This document shows, one piece after another, positions 31,942 to 40,680 of a stretch of DNA of 64,000 nt (positions are counted from its first letter, which is position 1; each line of letters begins with the position of its first letter). Where the stretch lies: contig CACJQM010000003.1 of NCBI GenBank assembly GCA_902595555.1, positions 222,579-286,578 on the forward strand, read 5' to 3'. The notes under the pieces were generated by a model. That model was not told where the DNA came from. It was given only the letters and a program-made list of their open reading frames with translations, and ran no database searches. This DNA comes from an uncultured Bacteroidota bacterium (GTDB taxonomy: Bacteria; Bacteroidota; Bacteroidia; Flavobacteriales; Flavobacteriaceae). A program made the translations under genes and the position numbers.

Positions 31942-32498
31942 TTTGCGTCTATCCAGTTTTTTAAAATTTCTTTCCCATATTCTGTTAATATGGATTCCGG
32001 ATGAAATTGTAACCCCCAAACTTTATACTTTTTATGTTTTAATGCCATAACGTTTTTATTTTTATCAAACGCTAGCGGAATCAAAGAATTAGTTAAGTCT
32101 TTTACTATCCAAGAGTGATATCGCCCAACTTTAAATTTCATTGGAATTTTTTTAAATAATTGATCATCAGAAATAACTTGAATTTCAGTTGAAACACCAT
32201 GAAATACATCTTTTAAATTAAATAATTTTGCACCAAAAACTTCACCTATAGCTTGATGTCCAAGGCAAACACCCAAAATACTTTTCTTATTATAAAATCT
32301 TTCAATAATTTCTTTTGTCATACCAGCCTCATTTGGAATTCCTGGGCCAGGAGATATAAGAATCTTGTCAAATTTTTCTACAAATTCAAATGATAGGTTA
32401 TCATTTCTTCTCACAGTAACCTCGCAGTCTAAGTCCTCAAGATAGTGGACTAAATTATATGTGAATGAATCATAATTATCTATAACTATTATTTTCAT
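31938..32498 (-). CDS. trpG: Anthranilate synthase glutamine amidotransferase
   Basis: IDNYDSFTYNLVHYLEDL, SPGPGIP, LGVCLGHQAIGE, LQFHPESILT. Confidence 0.96.
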   Translation of the reverse strand: MKIIVIDNYDSFTYNLVHYLEDLDCEVTVRRNDNLSFEFVEKFDKILISPGPGIPNEAGMTKEIIERFYNKKSILGVCLGHQAIGEVFGAKLFNLKDVFHGVSTEIQVISDDQLFKKIPMKFKVGRYHSWIVKDLTNSLIPLAFDKNKNVMALKHKKYKVWGLQFHPESILTEYGKEILKNWIDAK

Positions 32499-33889
32499 AT
32501 TTCTTCAGCTTTTTCAAGTGCTTTTAAAAGAGCACCAACTTTATTATAAACTTCATTTAATTCATCATTAGGATTGGATTTTGAAACTATGCCAGCCCCT
32601 GCCTGAAAAAACAGATTTTGATTTTTACTTAAAAAGGATCTTATAAGAATTGCATGATTAAAATTATTTTCAAAATCAATAAAACCTATTGCACCACCAT
32701 AAAATGATCTATTGTGTTGTTCATACTTTTCAATGAGTTTCATTGCCATATGTTTAGGGGCTCCAGATAATGTGCCGGCTGGAAATGTACTGCCAATTAT
32801 ATCCTTTGAATGTGACTTTAGTTTACCAGTTACCTTTGAAACAAGATGAATTACATGTGAATAAAATTGAATTTCACGATCTTTTTCAACTTTTACGTCT
32901 GAGCAAGCCCTGCTCAAATCATTTCTAGCCAAATCTACAAGCATCATGTGTTCGCTATTTTCCTTATCATCTTTAAAAAGCTTAAGGGCCTTTTTTGAAT
33001 CCAATAGATCATCTCCTGTCCTTTTGAATGTACCGGCTATAGGATGAATTTCAGCTTTTTGATTATTAATTACTAACTGAGCTTCTGGTGAACTTCCAAA
33101 TATTTTAAAGTTTCCATAGTCAAAATAGAATAAATAAGGTGAGGGGTTTATTGATCTTAATTGTCTATATACACAAAATTCATCTCCAGAAAATTTTTGA
33201 GAAAACTTTCTTGATAATACAATTTGAAACACATCGCCTCTGTAACAATGTTTGATTCCTTTTTTAACAACATCAATAAATTTGTTATCATTTAAATTTG
33301 ATTTTAACTTCCCCTCAAGCTTAATACCATACTCATTTATACTTTTCCTTTTAATTATTTTTTCAATATTATCCAATTGATTTAAGTCTCCTGTTTGACT
33401 TATAAGAGTAGCTTCATTGTTAAATGTATTAATGACAATAATTTCACTGTATAGTGAATAAAATATGTCAGGTATATCATCTCCAAATGATTTATTTTCA
33501 ATTTCAATTTTTTCAAAAAATTTTACAGAGTCATATGTCATGTATCCAAACAAACCTTTTGTCATGAATTTTTTATTTTTTTCTTCTTTTTCAGTTATGA
33601 CAAACTTCTCCATGAAACTTGTAAGCTCTGAAAAAACATTAGAATTTGCATTCAATTTTTTTTCATAATGGCTTTTATCTGGAAATTCAGTGTAAAGAGT
33701 ATTTTTTTTAATGTAAAACTTTGAAATTGGATTGCAGCATATGTATGCATAGCTATTATCCTTTGCTATGTAATCACTACTTTCCAGTAATATTGTGTTT
33801 GAAAATTGATCTCTCAATTTCAAATAAATACTTACTGGTGTCATTGTATCAACAATAATTTTTTTATGTATTGATTTATATTTGTACAT
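32495..33889 (-). CDS. trpE: Anthranilate synthase component I
   Basis: SPSPYLFYFDYGNFKIFGSSPEAQL-type region, HPIAGTFKRT, FPAGTLSGAPKHMAM, GGAIGFIDF. ATG at 33889; the longer ORF-track start would translate through the terminator hairpin. Confidence 0.95.
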   Translation of the reverse strand: MYKYKSIHKKIIVDTMTPVSIYLKLRDQFSNTILLESSDYIAKDNSYAYICCNPISKFYIKKNTLYTEFPDKSHYEKKLNANSNVFSELTSFMEKFVITEKEEKNKKFMTKGLFGYMTYDSVKFFEKIEIENKSFGDDIPDIFYSLYSEIIVINTFNNEATLISQTGDLNQLDNIEKIIKRKSINEYGIKLEGKLKSNLNDNKFIDVVKKGIKHCYRGDVFQIVLSRKFSQKFSGDEFCVYRQLRSINPSPYLFYFDYGNFKIFGSSPEAQLVINNQKAEIHPIAGTFKRTGDDLLDSKKALKLFKDDKENSEHMMLVDLARNDLSRACSDVKVEKDREIQFYSHVIHLVSKVTGKLKSHSKDIIGSTFPAGTLSGAPKHMAMKLIEKYEQHNRSFYGGAIGFIDFENNFNHAILIRSFLSKNQNLFFQAGAGIVSKSNPNDELNEVYNKVGALLKALEKAEEI

Positions 33890-33892
33890 ACT

Positions 33893-33925
33893 AAAAAAAA
33901 AAGGCTTGTCACATTGACAAGCCTT
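33893..33925 (-). terminator. Intrinsic terminator of the trp attenuator
   Basis: Plus 33901-33925 AAGGCTTGTCA-CAT-TGACAAGCCTT: perfect 11-bp stem, 3-nt loop, followed on the minus strand by 8 more T (33900-33893). Confidence 0.92.
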
Positions 33926-33948
33926 AATTAAATTCATTTAAAACAAAA

Positions 33949-34008
33949 TCAATGTAACAATTTATTAGAATTGATCCACCAACAAAGATTTTGATTTTTT
34001 AATTTCAT
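33949..34008 (-). CDS. trpL: trp operon leader peptide MKLKNQNLCWWINSNKLLH
   Basis: 60-nt ORF with tandem Trp codons (33981-33976), followed by antiterminator and terminator sequences ahead of trpE. Confidence 0.88.
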   Translation of the reverse strand: MKLKNQNLCWWINSNKLLH

Positions 34009-34012
34009 GTCC

Positions 34013-34020
34013 CAAATATA
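34013..34020 (-). promoter_or_regulatory. Candidate -7 box TATATTTG for the trp operon
   Basis: Minus-strand TATATTTG, exact TAnnTTTG match, 4 nt before the leader-peptide ATG. Confidence 0.6.
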
Positions 34021-34094
34021 ATTTTTTTTCAATAAAAATCATATTAATGATATTTTTTTGATATTGTTTTTTAATTTGCATTTTAAATTCAAAA

Positions 34095-34412
34095 ATGAAT
34101 CTTAATTCTACCGATTGGAAAAAAAAGAAAGATGCTGATTCCAGCTCTGTGTGTATTGATGTTAGAACAACCGAAGAATTTAATAATGGGCATATTAAAT
34201 CATCAATAAATGTTGACTTTTACGATGCTGCAAAATTTGTTAGCTTTCTTAATGAGTTAGATAAAAAAAAATCATATTATGTCTATTGCAGATCTGGAAA
34301 AAGGAGTTATTCTGCTTGTGAAATCATGAAAGAATTAGGATTTACAAATTTATACAATTTAGAATCTGGATACTTGAATTGGGTTGAATGTAATTATGAA
34401 ACGGTTAGATAA
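34095..34412 (+). CDS. Rhodanese-like domain protein
   Basis: CIDVRTTEEFNNGHIKSSINVDFYD; YVYCRSGKRSYSACEIMKELGF active-site loop. Confidence 0.9.
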   Translation: MNLNSTDWKKKKDADSSSVCIDVRTTEEFNNGHIKSSINVDFYDAAKFVSFLNELDKKKSYYVYCRSGKRSYSACEIMKELGFTNLYNLESGYLNWVECNYETVR

Positions 34413-34623
34413 AGTAAGATATTTTTTCGAAAAATATGGCTTTAAGGTTTGCTCAAGACTTGCTGATTTTTTGGGTATTAGATCTAAACACGTGAGGTTA
34501 TTCTTTATTTACAGCAGTTTTTTTAGTCTTGGTTTTGGATTCCTCGTATATCTTGTACTAGCTTTTTGGATGAAAATTAAAGATATAGTATATTCGAAAA
34601 GATCTTCTGTTTTTGATCTTTAA
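34396..34623 (+). CDS. PspC domain small membrane protein
   Basis: FGVCSRLADFLGIRSKHVRLFFIYSSFFSLGFGFLVYLVLAFWM-like PspC pattern. Confidence 0.75.
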   Translation: MKRLDKVRYFFEKYGFKVCSRLADFLGIRSKHVRLFFIYSSFFSLGFGFLVYLVLAFWMKIKDIVYSKRSSVFDL

Positions 34624-34657
34624 AAATTTTGAAATACAAATAATTCAAATAACTTTT

Positions 34658-36178
34658 ATGAAAAAAATATTCCTTTTAACTTTTTTTACCCTATTTACTT
34701 TACCAATTTCATCACAAGAAAAAGGTTTAGATCAAAAAATAGATGAAGCGTTTCAGCCAGTGTCTGATTTTTTTAATAATGTAATTTTCTTCTCTGTTGG
34801 AGAAAATCCCTTCGTGATATATCTATTGGTTGGTAGCGCCATATTTTTCACCTTATACTTTGGATTTCCAAATATTAAATACTTCATGACCTCAATAAGA
34901 GTAGTTAGTGGTAAATATGATGAAGTTGAAAAAGATGAATCTTCATCAAAAGATGGTGAAGTATCACATTTTCAGGCTTTAACAACTGCTGTGTCTGGAA
35001 CAGTTGGAAATGGTAACATTGCTGGGGTTGCTTTAGCAATTGCACTTGGCGGTCCTGGTGCAACTTTTTGGATGATAGTATGTGGCTTGATGGGTATGTC
35101 ATTGAAATTTGTTGAATGTACATTAGGTGTACACTACAGAGATGTTGATGAAAATGGTGTGGTTTATGGTGGACCTATGTATTATTTAACTAAGGGATTA
35201 AAAGAAAAGGGCTTTGCAACACTTGGAAAAATTTCTGCAGTTTTCTTTGCAATTTTTTGTATTGGTGGATCCTTTGGTGGAGGGAATGCAGCTCAGGCAA
35301 ATCAAGCTGCATTAGTTTTAAAAGATTTGCTAGGTTTTGAATCTACCTTTGCAGGAGCGGTTATTGGTATAATTTTAGCTATGGTTGTAGGAGTTATAAT
35401 TATTGGTGGTATCAAAAGGATTGCCTCCGTGACAGAAAAAATCGTCCCATTTATGGCCTTACTTTACATCGTTGCTTGCTTATATATACTTCTTGTAAAC
35501 TTTAGTTTTTTAGATGATGCAATTGCCTTAATTGTGAAAGAAGCATTTAATCCAACTGCCATTGGCGTAGGTGGAATTATTGGTGTTTTGATGGTTGGTT
35601 TCAGAAGAGCAGCTTTTTCAAACGAAGCTGGTGTTGGTTCAGCATCAATAGCTCACTCAGCTGTAAAAACAAAATATGCTGCTTCTGAAGGTCTTGTGGC
35701 ACTACTAGAACCTTTTATTGATACTGTAGTTATTTGTACATTAACCGCATTAGTTATAATAACTTTTAATTCATCTGGAGTATTTGCATATGGTGGAGAA
35801 GGTGGGGTAATGATTGATGGTGTAATGTATGAGGGTGCAGGAATTACATCAAAAGCATTTGCAGAATACATCCCTTATTCAGATGTGTTTTTAACTGTTG
35901 CAGTAGTTTTATTTGCAGTATCAACAATGATTTCATGGTCATATTATGGTTTACAATCATGGAAATTTTTATTTGGTCGAGGAGAAAAGTCAGATTTAAC
36001 TTACAAGTTATTATTTTTGTCTTTTGTTATTATTGGTTCTGCAGCAAGCATGAACTCAATATGGGCATTTTCGGATGCTATGATTTTTGCAATGGTATTT
36101 CCAAACATGGTAGGATTATATATATTATTCCCTGTGGTTAAAGAACAATTAACAAAATATTTAGATGCAATAAAATAA
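34658..36178 (+). CDS. Sodium:alanine symporter family (AGCS) transporter
   Basis: GPGATFWMIVCGLMGMSLKFVECTLGVHYR; GGPMYYL; RAAFSNEAGVGSASIAHSA. Start MKKIFLLTFFTL with N-terminal signal. Confidence 0.92.
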   Translation: MKKIFLLTFFTLFTLPISSQEKGLDQKIDEAFQPVSDFFNNVIFFSVGENPFVIYLLVGSAIFFTLYFGFPNIKYFMTSIRVVSGKYDEVEKDESSSKDGEVSHFQALTTAVSGTVGNGNIAGVALAIALGGPGATFWMIVCGLMGMSLKFVECTLGVHYRDVDENGVVYGGPMYYLTKGLKEKGFATLGKISAVFFAIFCIGGSFGGGNAAQANQAALVLKDLLGFESTFAGAVIGIILAMVVGVIIIGGIKRIASVTEKIVPFMALLYIVACLYILLVNFSFLDDAIALIVKEAFNPTAIGVGGIIGVLMVGFRRAAFSNEAGVGSASIAHSAVKTKYAASEGLVALLEPFIDTVVICTLTALVIITFNSSGVFAYGGEGGVMIDGVMYEGAGITSKAFAEYIPYSDVFLTVAVVLFAVSTMISWSYYGLQSWKFLFGRGEKSDLTYKLLFLSFVIIGSAASMNSIWAFSDAMIFAMVFPNMVGLYILFPVVKEQLTKYLDAIK

Positions 36179-36185
36179 ATTATAT

Positions 36186-37352
36186 ATGAAGATTAAAAGT
36201 GAAATAGAAAATATATTTGACGTTAAAGATTCTCTAAAGATTATTCGTGAGAGTGCAAGAGATTTTGCCCTTCAATACATCAAGCCTTATGTCCTAGATT
36301 GGGATGAGAATCAACATTTTCCAAAGGAAGTTTTGAATAAAGCTGGAGAATTTGGTTTTATGGGGATGATTGTTCCTGAAGAATATGGTGGATCTGGTTT
36401 AGGCTATCACGAATATGTAGCTGTAATAGAAGAAATATCTAAAATTGATCCATCTATTGGATTATCATTAGCTGCACATAACTCATTGTGTACTAACCAC
36501 CTTTTGAAATTTGGTAATAAAGATCAAATTAAAAAGTGGTTGCCTGGACTTGCATCTGGAAAACTAGTAGGAGCATGGGGTTTAACCGAACCAAACACAG
36601 GATCTGATGCTAGTAAAATGGCTTCAACTGCTTGTAAAAAAGGAAATAAATGGATCCTTAATGGCACAAAGAACTTCATAACACATGGAAAATCTGGTGA
36701 TTTAGCTATTGTAATATTTAGAACAGGTCCGGTTGGAGAAAAAAATAATGCAACTGCATTTATGATTGAGAAGGGTACTAGAGGACTTTCAGCGGGAAAA
36801 AAAGAGAATAAACTCGGAATGCGAGCTTCTGAAACAGCCGAAATGATTTTTGATGAATGTATCGTTGATGATTCAAATAGAATTGGAGAAGTTGGAGATG
36901 GTTTCAAGCAATCAATGAAGATATTAGATGGTGGTAGAATTTCAATTGCAGCTTTATCATTAGGAATTGCGAAAGGTGCTTATGAAGCTGCACTCAAGTA
37001 TTCAAATGAAAGAGTACAGTTTGGCAAGCCTATCAGTTCATTTCAAGCTATATCATTTAAACTTGCAGAGATTGCTACCGAAATTGAAGCTTCAGAGTTG
37101 TTGATTCATAAAGCTTCACATATGATAAATAATTCTAAACCTGTGACTGAGATTAGTGCTATGTGTAAGTTGTATGCATCTGAAGTATGTGTCAAAGTAT
37201 CAAGTGAAGCAGTTCAAATTTTTGGCGGGTATGGATACATTAAAGATTTTCCTGTAGAAAAATTCTACAGAGATTCAAAACTTTGTACAATAGGAGAGGG
37301 TACAAGTGAAATTCAAAAACTTGTGATTTCAAGAAAAATTTTATCAAAATAA
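36186..37352 (+). CDS. Acyl-CoA dehydrogenase
   Basis: GAWGLTEPNTGSDASKMASTA, YSNERVQFGKPISSFQAISFKLAEIA, QIFGGYGYIKDFPVEKFYRD. Confidence 0.94.
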   Translation: MKIKSEIENIFDVKDSLKIIRESARDFALQYIKPYVLDWDENQHFPKEVLNKAGEFGFMGMIVPEEYGGSGLGYHEYVAVIEEISKIDPSIGLSLAAHNSLCTNHLLKFGNKDQIKKWLPGLASGKLVGAWGLTEPNTGSDASKMASTACKKGNKWILNGTKNFITHGKSGDLAIVIFRTGPVGEKNNATAFMIEKGTRGLSAGKKENKLGMRASETAEMIFDECIVDDSNRIGEVGDGFKQSMKILDGGRISIAALSLGIAKGAYEAALKYSNERVQFGKPISSFQAISFKLAEIATEIEASELLIHKASHMINNSKPVTEISAMCKLYASEVCVKVSSEAVQIFGGYGYIKDFPVEKFYRDSKLCTIGEGTSEIQKLVISRKILSK

Positions 37353-37374
37353 ATTCTTTTTTCCATTTAAATAT

Positions 37375-37382
37375 TATATTTG
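37375..37382 (+). promoter_or_regulatory. Candidate -7 box TATATTTG for rpsU
   Basis: Exact TAnnTTTG match 19 nt upstream of the rpsU ATG. Confidence 0.55.
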
Positions 37383-37401
37383 CTCCGCTTAAATAATTTA
37401 T

Positions 37402-37599
37402 ATGTTAATAATTCCAGTAAAAGAAGGAGAAAGTATTGATAAGGCTATCAAAAGATTCAAAAGAAAGTTTGATAAAACTGGTAAGTTAAAGTCTCTTAGA
37501 GAAAGACAAGCTTTTACTAAGCCGTCTGTAAAACATAGAAACAAAATAATTAAAGCCTCTTACATTCAGAAATTAAGAGACAAAGAAGCAAATCTTTAA
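37402..37599 (+). CDS. rpsU: 30S ribosomal protein S21
   Basis: IIPVKEGESIDKAIKRFKRKFDKTGKLKSLRERQAFTKPS. Confidence 0.96.
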   Translation: MLIIPVKEGESIDKAIKRFKRKFDKTGKLKSLRERQAFTKPSVKHRNKIIKASYIQKLRDKEANL

Positions 37600-37616
37600 T
37601 CCATAATTTTTTACAT

Positions 37617-37624
37617 TATTTTTG
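37617..37624 (+). promoter_or_regulatory. Candidate -7 box TATTTTTG for xerC
   Basis: TAnnTTTG match 15 nt before the ATG. Confidence 0.4.
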
Positions 37625-37639
37625 TGTTAAACACCAATT

Positions 37640-38503
37640 ATGCTGTTTAATAAGTTCAAAGATTACCTGAGTTTTGAAAAAAAATTTGCTGCTAATACAA
37701 TTGCTGCATATCTAAGAGATATTAATGATTTTCAAAAATTCTTAAACGATAATGGAACAAAAATTTCAAAAGAAATTAATTATTCTTTTATAAGACAGTG
37801 GATTGTTGTTTTATCTGAAAAAAAATATTCAATGATTTCAATAAACAGAAAAATAGCTTCTTTAAAATCATATTTTGACTACTTAGTTAACATTGAAATA
37901 ATTAATTCATCCCCATTGAAAGGTCACAAAAATTTAAAGAGTTCATCAAAAATTGTGATACCATTTTCAGAAAAAGAAATCGATCAGGTCTTCGAAAACT
38001 TTGAATCTTCTGACATGAATAATCGTGATAAACTTATGATTGAAATTTTTTATTCGACTGGCATTAGACGTGATGAGTTAATCAACATTAAGTTAGTTGA
38101 TATATTATTTGATAGTAGAGTAATTAAAGTTACAGGCAAGAGAAATAAGCAAAGGATGATTCCAATGTTACCAAATTTGTCATCTAATATCAATGATTAT
38201 ATTAATAATAGTGACCCCAAAATTTATCTTTTTGAATCTAAAAAGTCAAAAAAATTGAGTACATCAACAATCTACAGGGTAATTAATAAATACTTTAGGA
38301 GTGTATCATCCAAAGTAAAGATTAGCCCACACGTTCTAAGACATACATTTGCAACTCACATGCTAAATAATGGTGCAGACATTAATACAATTAAAGAAAT
38401 ATTAGGTCATGCTTCATTATCATCAACTCAGATCTATACAAAAATAAAACTACCAAAAATTGTGAGTGATTACAATAAAAGCCATCCAAGAGAAATTGAT
38501 TAA
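37640..38503 (+). CDS. xerC: Tyrosine recombinase XerC/XerD family
   Basis: STGIRRDELINI, HVLRHTFATHMLNNGADINTIKEILGHASLSSTQIYT catalytic R...HxxR...H...Y. Confidence 0.92.
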   Translation: MLFNKFKDYLSFEKKFAANTIAAYLRDINDFQKFLNDNGTKISKEINYSFIRQWIVVLSEKKYSMISINRKIASLKSYFDYLVNIEIINSSPLKGHKNLKSSSKIVIPFSEKEIDQVFENFESSDMNNRDKLMIEIFYSTGIRRDELINIKLVDILFDSRVIKVTGKRNKQRMIPMLPNLSSNINDYINNSDPKIYLFESKKSKKLSTSTIYRVINKYFRSVSSKVKISPHVLRHTFATHMLNNGADINTIKEILGHASLSSTQIYTKIKLPKIVSDYNKSHPREID

Positions 38504-38544
38504 AATAAAAATCCAATATTATTGATTTAAAAAAAATATTTAAA

Positions 38545-38552
38545 TACATTTG
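38545..38552 (+). promoter_or_regulatory. Candidate promoter of the tRNA cluster (TTG - N20 - TACATTTG)
   Basis: TACATTTG at 38545-38552 with TTG at 38522-38524. Confidence 0.5.
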
Positions 38553-38566
38553 CCAACGCTGAAATC

Positions 38567-38640
38567 GCCGATGTAGCTCAGCTGGCTAGAGCAGCTGATT
38601 TGTAATCAGCAGGTCGTGGGTTCGAGTCCCTCCATCGGCT
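38567..38640 (+). tRNA. tRNA-Thr (TGT)
   Basis: GCCGATG/CATCGGC acceptor, anticodon loop TTTGTAA, GGTTCGAGTCC T-arm; CCA not encoded. Confidence 0.95.
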
Positions 38641-38647
38641 CAGTTTT

Positions 38648-38729
38648 GGGGAGATACTCAAGCGGCCAACGAGGACAGACTGTAAATCTGTTGGTTTTAC
38701 CTTCGCAGGTTCGAATCCTGCTCTCCCCA
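38648..38729 (+). tRNA. tRNA-Tyr (GTA)
   Basis: GGGGAGA/TCTCCCC acceptor, long variable arm, anticodon GTA, GGTTCGAATCC. Confidence 0.95.
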
Positions 38730-38740
38730 CTAAACCAATT

Positions 38741-38813
38741 GCGGGAGTAGCTCAGTTGGTAGAGCGTCAGCCTTCCAAGCTGAATGTCGCCGGTTCGAAC
38801 CCGGTCTCCCGCT
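38741..38813 (+). tRNA. tRNA-Gly (TCC)
   Basis: GCGGGAG/CTCCCGC acceptor, anticodon TCC, GGTTCGAACCC. Confidence 0.95.
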
Positions 38814-38823
38814 CAACCTTTAA

Positions 38824-38895
38824 GCCGATGTAGCTCAGGGGTAGAGCGTTTCCTTGGTAAGGAAGAGGTCCCGAGTTCAAATCTCGGCATTGGCT
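38824..38895 (+). tRNA. tRNA-Thr (GGT)
   Basis: GCCGATG/CATTGGC acceptor (one G-T), anticodon loop TTGGTAA, AGTTCAAATCT. Confidence 0.93.
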
Positions 38896-38911
38896 CACAA
38901 AATTTTTTCAA

Positions 38912-39028
38912 TTGAATCCATTAGAAGAATTATTTAGAAATGTTTTTGGTAACTGTTCTGAATTAATAATTCTTTTAGTTATTGTTTTTTCATTTATTAT
39001 TTTAATTAAAAAAATTAGAAATAAATAA
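38912..39028 (+). CDS. Possible 38-aa single-TM small protein (TTG start)
   Basis: LNPLEELFRNVFGNCSELIILLVIVFSFIILIKKIRNK*: amphipathic N-terminus, about 16-residue hydrophobic segment, basic C-terminus. Not in the ORF track. Confidence 0.3.
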   Translation: MNPLEELFRNVFGNCSELIILLVIVFSFIILIKKIRNK

Positions 39029-39038
39029 AATTAAAGTA

Positions 39039-39046
39039 TAGATTTG
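39039..39046 (+). promoter_or_regulatory. Candidate -7 box TAGATTTG for the cold shock gene
   Basis: TAnnTTTG match 17 nt before the ATG. Confidence 0.5.
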
Positions 39047-39063
39047 CTGAAAATTAATTCAAA

Positions 39064-39255
39064 ATGACAGGAACAGTAAAATTTTTCAACGTATCCAAAG
39101 GTTTTGGTTTTATTACTAACGACGAAACTGGCGAGGATATTTTTGTTCATGCTACAGCTTTAGAAGGAGTAACAATCAAAGACGGTGATAAAGTAAATTT
39201 CGAGGAAGGTGAAGGTAGAAAAGGAAAAGCCGCTATCAACGTTACCCTAGCTTAA
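39064..39255 (+). CDS. Cold shock domain protein
   Basis: GTVKFFNVSKGFGFITNDETGEDIFVHATAL RNP motifs. Confidence 0.95.
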   Translation: MTGTVKFFNVSKGFGFITNDETGEDIFVHATALEGVTIKDGDKVNFEEGEGRKGKAAINVTLA

Positions 39256-39345
39256 ATCTACTTGCACATATAATATTTTATTTATTTGACTACATTAATG
39301 TAGTCGATAGGAACTCCCTGGCCTAATTTTTGTAGTTTTACAGAT

Positions 39346-40680
39346 ATGCGATTACTCTATTTAATAATTCTTCTTGGTTTATTTTCATGTAAATATGAAA
39401 AATATGAGCCAGCCGCTAGTTTAAGTCCTTTAGCTGAATGTATAGACGGACATGCTAAATTTACTTTGGATGGTAAGGAATATGAATATGAGTGTGATGG
39501 TTATGACCTAATGGGATATGTTTCACTTGATGAAATGAATGCTGAGTCTGGTAATGATTGTTGGGGATGGACAGATTCTGCCACGGGTAAAGAATACGCA
39601 CTAATGGGTCTTGACAATGGTACTGCTTTTATAGATATAAGTATACCTACTTCACCACTCTATCTAGGTAAATTACCAACAGCAACTGAACCAAGCTCAT
39701 GGCGAGATTTAAAAGTGTATAATGATCATGTTTTTATAGTTAGTGAGGCGGCGGGTCATGGAATGCAAGTTTTCGATCTTAGCCAGTTAAGAGGCTTAGA
39801 CTCAAAACAAAATTTCACTGCAGACTATACCTACAGCGGATATGGTCAAGCCCACAACATTGCAATAAATACTGAAACTGGATATGCCTACACTGCAGGG
39901 GCTGGTGTTGCAGGCAATGGCAGACCTGGTTTTGGAATTCATGCTTTGAATATAGCTGATCCAACATCCCCAGTTCTTGAATTACAATTACCTGATTATG
40001 GATACACCCATGATGCTCAAATTGTTAATTACAAAGGTCCTGATAGTGATCATTTTGGTAAGGAAATTTACATTGGAAGTAATGAAACAAAAGTTGTTAT
40101 TGTTGATGTTACTGATAAAAATAATCCTCAGTTAATTAGTCAGTTTTATTATGATGATGAGTACACTCACCAATCATGGTTAACCGAAGATCACAGGTAT
40201 GCTCTTTTAGGTGATGAGTTAGATGAGCTAGATCAATCAACCCAACCATGGACTCTAAAGGATAATGTAGAAACCAGAACAATAGTAATTGATATTTCAG
40301 ACCTCGATAATCCTATTTTACATTTTAATTACTTGTCTGATACAGAAGCAATTGATCATAATGGATATGTAGTTGGTAGTAAATTTTACTTAGCAAGTTA
40401 TACATCAGGGATGAGGGTTATTGATATAATTAATATTGAACAAAAAAGTTTTACCGAAGTTGGATTTTTTGACACACACATTGATGATGATCATCATCAC
40501 AATAATGTAGATGAAAGTTCCCCACCATATGGAGATCCAGGTGATCATACAGGAAAAAAAGGTCAAGAAATTGAAGCATTCAATGGTGCTTGGAGTGTAT
40601 ATCCATATTTTAATAGTGAAAATATAATTATTAGTGATATTAATTCTGGCTTGTTCATTGTCAAGAAAAAGGCCAATTAG
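39346..40680 (+). CDS. Choice-of-anchor B family lipoprotein (LVIVD-type repeats)
   Basis: Lipobox FSC; CWGWTDSATGKEYALMGLDNGTAFIDIS, YTHDAQIVNYKGPDSDHFGKEIYIGSNE, THQSWLTEDHRYALLGDE. Confidence 0.85.
   Translation: MRLLYLIILLGLFSCKYEKYEPAASLSPLAECIDGHAKFTLDGKEYEYECDGYDLMGYVSLDEMNAESGNDCWGWTDSATGKEYALMGLDNGTAFIDISIPTSPLYLGKLPTATEPSSWRDLKVYNDHVFIVSEAAGHGMQVFDLSQLRGLDSKQNFTADYTYSGYGQAHNIAINTETGYAYTAGAGVAGNGRPGFGIHALNIADPTSPVLELQLPDYGYTHDAQIVNYKGPDSDHFGKEIYIGSNETKVVIVDVTDKNNPQLISQFYYDDEYTHQSWLTEDHRYALLGDELDELDQSTQPWTLKDNVETRTIVIDISDLDNPILHFNYLSDTEAIDHNGYVVGSKFYLASYTSGMRVIDIINIEQKSFTEVGFFDTHIDDDHHHNNVDESSPPYGDPGDHTGKKGQEIEAFNGAWSVYPYFNSENIIISDINSGLFIVKKKAN

Noticed and set aside
33890-33937. ORF-track N-terminal extension of trpE (MNLIKACQCDKPFFFS...)
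   Set aside because: It is translation of the attenuator terminator stem and U-tract; the conserved trpE start is better placed at 33889.
36524-36907. 127-aa antisense ORF within acyl-CoA dehydrogenase
   Set aside because: Shadow ORF opposite a conserved gene with no recognisable motif.
37640-38503. Tyrosine recombinase next to a tRNA cluster as a possible integrative element
   Set aside because: It is XerC-like and follows rpsU in a core arrangement; no att repeats, cargo or other mobility genes seen.
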